Below are positions 1-6,278 of a stretch of DNA of 6,320 bases, piece by piece (position 1 is the stretch's first letter; the number at the start of each line of letters is the position of its first letter). The translations under genes and the position numbers were made by a program. The notes beneath the pieces were generated by a model. It saw nothing but the letters and a program-made list of their open reading frames with translations, searched no databases and was not told the origin of the DNA. The stretch lies in NCBI GenBank assembly GCA_041485845.1, contig JBGPKH010000541.1:1-6320 (forward strand), given 5' to 3'. The DNA comes from OMOG01 sp041485845. Lineage in GTDB: Bacteria > Acidobacteriota > Terriglobia > Bryobacterales > Bryobacteraceae.

Positions 1-63
1 CCACCGGTTGTCGACGACCTCTTCCTCGAAGCCGAGGCGTTCTGGGTCAATGGAATCTGTCAT
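1..63 (-). CDS. atpQ: N-type ATPase subunit AtpQ (AtpZ-like), N-terminal 21 codons only
   Basis: Reading leftward from the ATG at 61-63, the frame stays open to the window edge and gives 21 residues beginning MTDSIDPERLGF. The ATG overlaps the atpC stop as ATGA, the usual sign of translational coupling. In N-type F-ATPase operons the order atpD-atpC-atpQ is standard, and AtpQ is a small membrane protein of the AtpZ family. No membrane segment is visible because only the acidic, soluble N-terminus lies in the window. The assignment therefore rests mainly on position. It is partial because of the window edge, not because of a lesion. Confidence 0.6.
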   Translation of the reverse strand, partial: MTDSIDPERLGFEEEVVDNRW

Positions 64-467
64 TGCAACCCACACCAAATAGCGAAGAACCCGAAATCGC
101 TCTCCATTCTCGCCATCACCGAGCGGACGCTCTGCTCCTGTTCGTCCAGGTTCAGGAACTCCCGCTTTACGGCCGCATGTAGTTGGCTGAGGTCCGTTCC
201 GGCAATTGCGTTGCGCACGGAGACGAGCACGTCCAAGCCGGTCTTGACCAGCACCCCTTCATCGACGGCTACGTAAACCTCGCCCTCGGCCTCGTTTTCA
301 TAGATCAGAATTCCGGGCGCGAGCGCCGCGACGCAGTCAAGCCGATGTGGCAAAAGTCCGAACGACCCCGCGCGGGTCTCCGCAACGATGCGTGAAACGC
401 CGGTCTTCTCGGCAAAGATTTGGAACGGCAGGAGGACCTTAAGATTCATGAGCGTCGGCTGCTGCAT
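60..467 (-). CDS. atpC: N-type F-ATPase epsilon subunit
   Basis: This 135-residue protein matches the epsilon subunit of the F1 part of N-type ATPases, the small rotor subunit that links the gamma shaft to the membrane ring. The N-terminal two thirds is the expected beta-sandwich, with stretches such as MNLKVLLPF, GSFGLLPHRLDCVAAL and VYVAVDEGVLVK (residues about 7-80). The last third is helical and ends with VRSVMARMES. The start at 467 is preferred over an inner ATG at 449 because a strong GGAGG lies six bases ahead of it, while the inner ATG has none. It overlaps the end of atpD by 29 bases and the start of atpQ by 4. The last residues after MARMES (DFGFFAIWCGLQ) do not look like the charged Arg-rich end I expect for this family, so the C-terminus may be altered. 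If atpD is really broken, this subunit has no working partner from this operon. Confidence 0.85.
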   Translation of the reverse strand: MQQPTLMNLKVLLPFQIFAEKTGVSRIVAETRAGSFGLLPHRLDCVAALAPGILIYENEAEGEVYVAVDEGVLVKTGLDVLVSVRNAIAGTDLSQLHAAVKREFLNLDEQEQSVRSVMARMESDFGFFAIWCGLQ

Positions 468-2007
468 GTTTCACCTCCGGTTCAGGTTTCGGCTCAGGCT
501 TCGGCGGCGGTTCGGACTTGGCTTTTGGCTTGGAATCGGCGGCGGGCTTCGAATCGCCGTTGCCCTCGGTTTTGGGCCCAGGTTCGGCTTTAGCCGCAGC
601 CTTGCCGTTTTTGGCCTTTCCCTTCGCTTCGTCAATTGCCCCGATCATGTAGAGCGCGCTCTCTGGGTAGTCCTTGAATTCATCGCGCAGGATTCGTTCG
701 CATCCATCGAGTGAGTCTCTGAGACTGACGAGTTTTCCCTTGATGCCGCTAAACTGCTCGGTGGCGAAGAATGGTTGGGTGAGGAATCGCTCCAGCCGCC
801 GGGCGCGGGCGACTACGTTGCGGTCTTCTGGCGCCAGTTGTTCCAAGCCGAGCATGGCGATGATGTCCTTTAGATCTTCGTACTGCGCGAGCGTCCGCCT
901 GATTTCCTGCGCCAGGAGATAATGCCGTTTTCCGACGATGCCGGGCGTGGCCATTTTGGAGCTGGATTGCAGCAGATCGATAGCCGGGTAAAGTCCTTCA
1001 CTCGCCCGCTTGCGCGAAAGCACGATGGACGCCGAGAGATGCGAGAAAGTGTGCACCGCCGCGGGGTCGGTCAAATCGTCCGCCGGCACATACACCGCCT
1101 GAATCGACGTAATGGACCCGGCGTCGGTGTTGGCGATGCGTTCCTCCAGCCGCGATATAATAGCTCGGTGCCCATCGTGGGCTGATAGCCCAGGCGCGAT
1201 GGCATTTGGCCCATCAAGCCGGAAACCTCCATGCCGGCCGGGATGAAGCGGAAAATATTATCGATCAGCAGCAGCACGTCGCGGTGCTCGTCGTCCCGGA
1301 AATATTCGGCCATCGTCAGCGCCGCGTAGCCCACGCGGAAACGGCTGCCCGGCGGTTCGTTCATCTGTCCGAACACCATCACCATGTTCGGCAGTACGCC
1401 TGCCTCTTTCATGTCGCGGTAAAGTTCCTCGCCTTCACGACATCGTTCACCTATACCGCAAAAAATGCTGACGCCCTTCTGGTGCTCGATCATGTTGTGG
1501 ATCATTTCGGTGAGCAGTACCGTCTTGCCCACGCCGGCCCCGCCGAACAGACCCGCTTTGCCGCCGCGCTCGAGCGGCACCAGCACATCGATGACCTTGA
1601 TCCCCGTCTCGAAGATCTCGGATTTGGTGGTACGCCGCGCTAAGGGCGGCGGGGCCCGATGGACTGTGCGCCATTGGACATCTGCCGGCGCCGCCTGGCG
1701 GTCGATGGCGTTCCCGAAAACGTCGAACATTCGCGAGAGAGTGCCCTTGCCGACTGGCGCCTTCAACGGCCCGCCCGTGTCTTCCACCGCGACGCCGCGG
1801 ACCAGGCCTTCGGTGGGGGTCAGCGCGATTCCACGCACGCGATGCGCGTCGAGTTGAGCCAACACCTCGATGGCAATTTCCCCGCCCTTCGCGTGCAGCA
1901 GCGAGTAGATAGGCGGCAAATGTGCATCGAACCGTACATCTATATATGACGCTGCCGCGCACCGAGACCACCGCGCCAAGGTTCGAAGGAGATGCTTTGT
2001 TCTCCAT
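439..2007 (-). pseudogene. atpD: N-type F-ATPase beta subunit, broken by two frameshifts
   Basis: This gene would encode the catalytic nucleotide-binding subunit of an N-type F-ATPase, an ATP-driven ion pump. It starts at the ATG at 2005-2007 (MENKASPSNLGAVVSVRGSV), seven bases after the GH130 stop. After about 21 residues a four-base TATA insertion near 1941-1947 shifts the frame. The body then continues in another frame from about 1940 to 1161 with all hallmarks: Walker A GGAGVGKT near 1521-1546, GIGERCREGEELYRDMKEAG, LLLIDNIFRF, and QMPSRLGYQPTMGTEL. A five-base insertion near 1156-1160 shifts it again into the frame running to the TAA at 439-441, which holds VPADDLTDPAAVHTFSHLSA and RRLERFLTQPFF. 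Removing nine bases gives about 519 residues, a normal length plus a roughly 60-residue Lys/Pro/Glu-rich tail. As it stands, translation from the ATG stops at 1447-1449 after 186 residues, nearly all nonsense. Two highly conserved positions also differ (FIQAG to FIPAG, IDPLQ to IDLLQ). Sequencing or assembly error is the main alternative. Confidence 0.85.
474..478 (-). promoter_or_regulatory. Shine-Dalgarno GGAGG for atpC
   Basis: On the minus strand a perfect GGAGG ends six bases before the ATG at 465-467. It lies inside the last codons of atpD and decides the atpC start in favour of 467. Confidence 0.7.
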
Positions 2008-2014
2008 GATTGCC

Positions 2015-3124
2015 TTACACTTTTCCTTCCGGCGGGTCGGCGACTCCTCGCGGCGGCAGGAAATCCGGCAGGTCAAGGCGGGCCACGCCAATCCTATTGT
2101 CGGCCATTCCATAGTAGACGTCGAATCGGTCGGGTGAGCCAAGATCATTGCGCCGGTCGATGCCGGTGGGGAACACGACGTTGGGGACTGCTCCGTGGCG
2201 TTCTTGCGGCAGCACCGGCGTCAACACCGGATCCGCCGAACGATAGCGGATCATGCGCGGATGCTCCTTCGAGAGCACCATCACCCCGGCCGAGTAGCAT
2301 AAGTGGTGTCCGCCGTTGCTCGACTCCACCACTTCGCTCACCCCGTGGTAAACGATCAGCCAGCCGTGCCGGGTCATGATGGGCGGAGTTCCACCGCCGA
2401 TTTTCAGCCGTTCCCAGGGCGACACGGGAGTCGCGAGGCGGTGATGGCAGGCAAAGTGGCCGAGGTGATATGGTTCACTGGCCACCAAGGTCATCGGGCA
2501 GTAGGAAATCCAGATGCTTTCCCGGTCGAGATCCACATCACGGGACGCGGGGTGGCAGGCGGTTTCCTCCGGCCGGGTGCCGGGAAAAAGCGGCCGGTGG
2601 AGCATGGCCAGTTCCGGATGCCCGGATGGATTCGGAATGGCGACGGGGAACAGGCTGGCGTCTTTGTCATCCACGTCGCCGATCTCGGTGCCGTGATACT
2701 GGCCAAAAGTCGCGAGCCCCACACGCTGCCAATGGAAAAGGTCAGCCGATTGGGCCAGGGCGATCCGCGGGCCTTGGGACGAAAACGCAGTATAAGTCAT
2801 CATGTAGCGCTGGAGCGGTTCCACGAACGTGATTCGAGGATCCTCGCAGCCACCGCCGCCGTCGGGCCGCTGCTCATAATCGGCTTCCGGCTCCAGTGCG
2901 ATGCCGAGACGCTCGACGCCCGCCGGATCGCCGGCTTCATTGAACCGCACTCGTGCAATGCCGATGCGCGAGTAGTTCCCCTTCGCAACCAGCCGAGGGA
3001 ATAGGTAGAGTTGACCATCGGGGCCGCGAACGGCGGCCGGATTCAGGACACCTTCAATCTCCTGGGGATTACCCGGTTCCGGCTCCATCAACATGCCGAG
3101 GCGCTGTAACTTGAATCCAACCAT
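2015..3124 (-). CDS. GH130 family beta-mannoside phosphorylase-like protein
   Basis: This 369-residue protein has the features of glycoside hydrolase family 130, whose members mostly use inorganic phosphate to cleave beta-mannosides and release alpha-mannose-1-phosphate. Visible motifs are GVLNPAAV (residues 25-32), LFPRL (41-45), CEDPRIT with the likely catalytic Asp95 (93-99), DKDASLFP (153-160), MLHRP (174-178), GGGTPPI and WLIVYHGV (243-262), HGAVPNVVFPTG (310-321) and FDVYYGMADNRIGVA (334-348). The five-bladed propeller fold is expected, and no signal peptide is seen, so it should act in the cytoplasm. The start at 3124 has GAGG eight bases upstream, overlapping the stop of the HAD gene, with a 10-base gap between the two. 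Downstream, atpD begins only seven bases after its TAA. The subfamily and exact linkage (beta-1,2 or beta-1,4 mannose, or another acceptor) cannot be told from the sequence by eye. Confidence 0.85.
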   Translation of the reverse strand: MVGFKLQRLGMLMEPEPGNPQEIEGVLNPAAVRGPDGQLYLFPRLVAKGNYSRIGIARVRFNEAGDPAGVERLGIALEPEADYEQRPDGGGGCEDPRITFVEPLQRYMMTYTAFSSQGPRIALAQSADLFHWQRVGLATFGQYHGTEIGDVDDKDASLFPVAIPNPSGHPELAMLHRPLFPGTRPEETACHPASRDVDLDRESIWISYCPMTLVASEPYHLGHFACHHRLATPVSPWERLKIGGGTPPIMTRHGWLIVYHGVSEVVESSNGGHHLCYSAGVMVLSKEHPRMIRYRSADPVLTPVLPQERHGAVPNVVFPTGIDRRNDLGSPDRFDVYYGMADNRIGVARLDLPDFLPPRGVADPPEGKV

Positions 3125-3134
3125 CAGAGTTTCC

Positions 3135-3905
3135 TCATAGCTTCAACGCTTCCTGACCGTGATCCGACAGACAAGCGATGATTGCTTCGACAACTCGCTT
3201 CGTCTCGTGGGGACCCTGAACCGGAATAGAAACAACACCTGCCTGTTCGGCCGGATAGTCGTTCCCGCCCGCGAACAGGGCATCGCCAATGAAAATCATT
3301 TCTTTCAATGAAATGCCAAGAACGTCTCTTAGTTTTCTGACTCCGTAGGCTTTATCTATGCCCGGTTTGGTGACATCTATGGACGTCGCGCCGCCCATGC
3401 GGACGGAAAACTCGGGGATCAACGTGTCGAGAATCGCTTTGATCTTCTTCCGCTTAGCAAAATCGGAATCCCATTTCTTCTTTTCTTCTAACTGCGCCTG
3501 CTGGCCGAGTGCCGAGAACGTGATCTGGCTTCCCCGGTCTTCAATCACTTCCCCCCAGACCTTTTTGGCTTGGAAGCCGGCTTGCTCGACCGCCTTCTTG
3601 AGAGAACTGACGATCTTCTCCTTTTCACTTGCTGCGAAGTCTTCGGAATAGATCTTTTTCCAGTCCCCTGCGTAGCGGAAGAACTTGGTTCCACATGTGG
3701 GCAGGATAGATAAATTCGCCAGGCTTGCGTCATGGGGAAGATGGGAGAGCACCTGTTTTTCAAACTGCGGCCAATCGCCTCCGGATATCACGGCTGCCTT
3801 GACAATGCCGAGAAGGTCACCGAGCAGTCGCGACATTTCGGCATCAAGAGATGACTTACTTTCGGCCAGTGTGCCGTCCAGGTCAAACACGATCAGCTTT
3901 TTCAT
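3135..3905 (-). CDS. HAD-IIB protein resembling eukaryotic-type phosphomannomutase
   Basis: The 256-residue protein carries the HAD motifs in order: DLDGT at residues 8-12 with nucleophile Asp8 and Asp10, SGG at 41-43, Lys180/Lys185 in the motif III region, and GDALFAGGND at 207-216. The cap domain has RGSQITFS (124-131), and GGATSIDVTKPGIDK (171-185) matches the substrate-binding segment of eukaryotic-type phosphomannomutase (PMM1/PMM2), where Ser and Asp bind the sugar phosphate. The likely reaction is interconversion of mannose-1-phosphate and mannose-6-phosphate; a HAD-IIB sugar phosphatase is the alternative. Its ATG overlaps the end of the aldolase fusion gene by 23 bases, so translation is probably coupled, and only a weak Shine-Dalgarno is present. 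The protein is rich in Lys. Hand counts of sampled 60-base lines gave 38-58% GC, against 63-65% in sampled lines of the flanking genes, which suggests a separate origin. No lesion is seen. Confidence 0.8.
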   Translation of the reverse strand: MKKLIVFDLDGTLAESKSSLDAEMSRLLGDLLGIVKAAVISGGDWPQFEKQVLSHLPHDASLANLSILPTCGTKFFRYAGDWKKIYSEDFAASEKEKIVSSLKKAVEQAGFQAKKVWGEVIEDRGSQITFSALGQQAQLEEKKKWDSDFAKRKKIKAILDTLIPEFSVRMGGATSIDVTKPGIDKAYGVRKLRDVLGISLKEMIFIGDALFAGGNDYPAEQAGVVSIPVQGPHETKRVVEAIIACLSDHGQEALKL

Positions 3906-5283
3906 CCGGTATCTCGATTTCCAACACGCTCACGGTGCTGCTCGGCCGAAAAGAACACGGTCCGGCTACCGCCGGCAACAGAAACACCTCGCCTTTTCCG
4001 ACAGCATAAGTAGAGCCGCCGTGCTCGACCTGGCCGGTGCCTTCGATGCATACCAGCACTCTCGGCACACCCGCGGCACCGACGGTAAACGGTGAGTCTC
4101 CGTGCAGTCGCGACAACCAAAACTGTTCACAGTGAAAGAGCCGCTCGCGTTCCACGGGCGTCGTGGATTCCATCACGGGCGCCAGCAGACCGCCAGCACA
4201 CTCCCCAAAGTCGACGCAGGCAAGCGCCTGGTCCACCTGGAGCGCACGCGGCTTCGCGCGCTGATTCTTTTCTATCGCGACACTGTATTCGCCCCGACGC
4301 GCCGCCCGGTTGCACCTGGCCCGGTGATTCAGAGCTTGCTGGGCCGCCGACACGTTCGCCTCTTGGCCTCGCCAAATCTCTAAAGCCGGTTGCTGAATGG
4401 CGCGGGCAAACGAAAATGCCAACGCCCAAGGCAACCGCGACTTGAATCGGACATTCATGGCATTCAAACGGGCCGAGGCCAGTTCGGCGGATTGGCCGCC
4501 CGACAAGAACGCAATCCCCGAAACGGTGGCCGGGACGGCCCGCAAGAGGCACCTCACCGTGGTGTCGGCCACGGCGTCCACCGTTTCTTGCGTGGGGCAG
4601 GTCGATCCCGGAAGCACCATATTGGGCTTCAGGATCATACCCTCCAGCATCACCCGTTGGGCGTATAGCTGGGTGAATACCGTTCGGAGCACTTCCTCCG
4701 TTACCTCGTGACACCGCTCCATGGTATGGTCGCCGTCCATGAGCACTTCCGGTTCGACGACGGGGACCAGTCCTGCTTCCTGGCACAACGCGGCATAGCG
4801 AGCCAACGCCTGTGCGTTGGCCTCGATGCAGCCCCGGCTGGGAATGCCATCGCCCACGGCAATCACCGCGCGCCACTTGGCAAAACGTGCGCCCATCTGA
4901 AAGTACTCAGCCAGGCGGGCGCGCAAGCCGTCCAGTCCTTCCGTGATTTTCTCCTCAGGATGAGCGGCCAGGTCCTTCGCCCCGGTGTCCACCTTGATTC
5001 CGGGAATGATTCCCGCATCGGCAAGGACCTTCACAAAGGGAGTGCCGTCCTTCTTCTTCTGGCGGATGGTTTCGTCATAAAGGATTGCGCCGCTAATGGA
5101 CTCTCCGAGACCGGGTGCGGTCGCAATCAACTCCCGATAGGCGCGCCGAGCCTCTTCGGTCTGGGGAATGCCCCACTTGGCGAATCGTTTGTTGCAGGTC
5201 GGAGTACTTTCGTCCATCGCAAGCAGACCCTTGTCGCCGGCGACCAACGCCCTCGCTGTGGCTATAAGCTCTTGTGCATTCAT
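3883..5283 (-). CDS. fba: Class I fructose-bisphosphate aldolase fused to a ManA C-terminal domain
   Basis: Residues about 1-335 are a complete eukaryote-like class I aldolase, which splits fructose-1,6-bisphosphate through a Schiff base. Counting from the TTG at 5304, the catalytic residues are all there: Asp31 in GLLAMDES, Lys104 in PGIKVD, Lys143 in FAKWR, Glu184 and Glu186 in VVEPEVL, Schiff-base Lys226 in EGMILKPNMV, the phosphate site FLSGGQS (266-272) and Arg301. The aldolase ends normally at NHRARCNRAARRGEYS (326-341). The frame then runs on for about 120 residues, beginning KPRALQVDQALACVDFG, which resembles the small C-terminal cupin-like domain of type I mannose-6-phosphate isomerase, with VLVCIEGTGQVEH and GEVFLLPA. 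The zinc-binding catalytic part of ManA is missing, so isomerase activity is not expected. I chose the ATG at 5283 (MNAQELIATARAL, 466 residues) because GGAG lies nine bases upstream and class I aldolases usually start here; the TTG at 5304 is less likely. Confidence 0.9.
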   Translation of the reverse strand: MNAQELIATARALVAGDKGLLAMDESTPTCNKRFAKWGIPQTEEARRAYRELIATAPGLGESISGAILYDETIRQKKKDGTPFVKVLADAGIIPGIKVDTGAKDLAAHPEEKITEGLDGLRARLAEYFQMGARFAKWRAVIAVGDGIPSRGCIEANAQALARYAALCQEAGLVPVVEPEVLMDGDHTMERCHEVTEEVLRTVFTQLYAQRVMLEGMILKPNMVLPGSTCPTQETVDAVADTTVRCLLRAVPATVSGIAFLSGGQSAELASARLNAMNVRFKSRLPWALAFSFARAIQQPALEIWRGQEANVSAAQQALNHRARCNRAARRGEYSVAIEKNQRAKPRALQVDQALACVDFGECAGGLLAPVMESTTPVERERLFHCEQFWLSRLHGDSPFTVGAAGVPRVLVCIEGTGQVEHGGSTYAVGKGEVFLLPAVAGPCSFRPSSTVSVLEIEIPDEKADRV

Positions 5284-5292
5284 TTGTGAGTG

Positions 5293-5296
5293 CTCC
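5293..5296 (-). promoter_or_regulatory. Shine-Dalgarno GGAG for the aldolase fusion gene
   Basis: GGAG on the minus strand lies nine bases ahead of the ATG at 5281-5283 and supports that start over the upstream TTG at 5304, which would place this site inside the coding region. Confidence 0.5.
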
Positions 5297-5308
5297 ACTT
5301 CCAATCCC

Positions 5309-5671
5309 CTACACTTCGCCCAACCACTTCCGTGCCTCAGTGGCGTCAGCGTGATCGAAATATCGGATTGTCGCGCTCGTGAACGGCTTGCAGAACGTCG
5401 CCATCCCGTGCTGCCACTGTTTTTCCCCGACCATCGCGAGCCGTTCGATGTCGGCGAAGTGTTTAATATCGAACTTGATGTCCTCCCACAGCGCGCCGGC
5501 GTCCCAGCCGTGGAAATCAGTCATGTCGAACAGCAGGCGCAGTTTTCCGTGCTGCTGGACGAGTCGCTCGAACTCGGGCACAAAGTGCTCGTAGTCTGCT
5601 TTTGTCAGCTTCGCGCTGATGTGGACGACGAGTATCTTTCCGCCGTCTTCTTCATTGAGTTGTATGGGCAT
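5309..5671 (-). CDS. SpoIIAA-like (STAS/SEC14-type) small protein
   Basis: This 120-residue protein matches the SpoIIAA-like family of soluble single-domain proteins related to STAS domains. It has the typical opening with VVHISAKLTKADYEHFVPEFE (roughly residues 14-34), then KLRLLFDMTDFHGWDAGALW (43-62), a helix with DIKFDIKHF, the strand IERLAMVG, and a C-terminal helix ending ARKWLGEV. The biochemical role of the family is not settled; SpoIIAA-type folds often act in protein-protein regulation, but no conserved phosphorylatable serine is obvious to me here. A clear AGGAG lies six bases ahead of the ATG at 5669-5671. It sits 27 bases after the xfp stop and 25 bases ahead of the aldolase start, so it is probably co-transcribed with both. 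It looks intact. Confidence 0.8.
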   Translation of the reverse strand: MPIQLNEEDGGKILVVHISAKLTKADYEHFVPEFERLVQQHGKLRLLFDMTDFHGWDAGALWEDIKFDIKHFADIERLAMVGEKQWQHGMATFCKPFTSATIRYFDHADATEARKWLGEV

Positions 5672-5698
5672 TCTGAACTCCTCTCCCGGTATCCACCG

Positions 5699-6186
5699 TC
5701 ACTTCGGCTCAGGGACGCGCGTGTTGTCAGCGGGCGGATTCCCCTCCTGCATGTCGCCCCGGCTCCATTTCCAGTTTCGAATCTCCGGCAAGTCCCGCCC
5801 GTGCTTGTCGATGTAGCGCTTGTGCTCAATGAGCTTGTCCTGCATTGCCTGCTTCAGGTACGCTCCCTTGGACCCCAGGTGCGGTAGCCGATCAATCACG
5901 TCCTGCACCAGGTGGAAGCGGTCCAGGTCATTCTGCACCCTCATATCGAAGGCCGTCGTGATCGTCCCCTCTTCCTTGTAGCCCCGGACGTGGAGGTTTC
6001 GGTTGGTGCGGCGGTAGGTCAATCGATGGACCAGCCACGGGTATCCATGAAAGCCGAAGATGATGTGCTTATCTTTGGTGAAAAGCGAATCCTAATCCGT
6101 GTCGCTCAGCCCGTGCGGGTGCTCGCTCTTAGACTGCAGCTTCATCAGATCGACGACGTTGATTACCCGAATCTTCAGATTGAGTT
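5699..6186 (-). pseudogene. xfp: Phosphoketolase, C-terminal remnant with in-frame stop
   Basis: The minus strand encodes the end of a thiamine-diphosphate phosphoketolase, which converts xylulose-5-phosphate or fructose-6-phosphate plus phosphate to acetyl phosphate. Recognisable segments in order are KIRVINVVDLMKLQ, SEHPHGLSDTD, an in-frame TAG at 6092-6094, DSLFTKDKHIIFGFHGYPWL, VHRLTYRRTN, LHVRGYKEEGT, ITTAFDMRVQNDLDRFHLV and DLPEIRNWKW, ending at the TGA at 5699-5701. The family is about 800 residues long and only about 160 remain. Similarity fades at about 6180-6195, where insertion-sequence-like DNA begins. The TAG replaces a residue that is usually aromatic or leucine in this segment. 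The remnant has no cofactor-binding domain and cannot be functional. A sequence error could explain the TAG but not the missing 5' part. Confidence 0.85.
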
Positions 6187-6198
6187 CGATACTCCGGC

Positions 6199-6230
6199 TT
6201 GGCCCACTTCGATCGTCTAATTTGGCCCAC
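6199..6230. repeat. Direct repeat TTGGCCCAC, two copies
   Basis: TTGGCCCAC occurs at 6199-6207 and again at 6222-6230, in the same orientation and 23 bases apart. It lies right where phosphoketolase similarity ends, so it is probably part of an insertion-sequence end where transposase binds. Confidence 0.6.
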
Positions 6231-6256
6231 CTGGATATTGATATTCTGCCTCATCT

Positions 6257-6278
6257 GGCCGGTATCGGTTGACCGGCC
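6257..6278. repeat. GC-rich inverted repeat GGCCGGT / ACCGGCC
   Basis: A perfect 7-base inverted repeat (6257-6263 and 6272-6278) with an 8-base spacer lies between the two repeat pairs. It has no following T-run on either strand, so a terminator role is not supported. It may belong to the insertion-sequence end. Confidence 0.4.

Noticed and set aside
388..714. Plus-strand frame with an FRFRLRLRRRFG-type repeat
   Set aside because: It is the antisense reading of the Lys/Pro/Glu tail of atpD, and the apparent repeat comes from that low-complexity DNA.
1150..1165. Programmed ribosomal frameshifting as the reason for the atpD frame changes
   Set aside because: No slippery heptamer is seen, the shifts are explained by plain insertions of four and five bases, and beta subunits are not known to use frameshifting.
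1071..1979. The 302-codon atpD segment as a free-standing short ATPase protein
   Set aside because: Its only start is a TTG inside the out-of-frame copy of the atpD N-terminus, and it lacks the C-terminal domain; it is the middle of a frameshifted gene.
2303..3004. Long plus-strand open frame of 233 codons
   Set aside because: It lies wholly opposite the GH130 gene, whose motifs are clear, and its translation shows no recognisable domain.
5168..5887. Plus-strand open frame of 239 codons
   Set aside because: It crosses three minus-strand genes and their gaps, resembles no family I know and is explained as antisense of GC-rich coding DNA.
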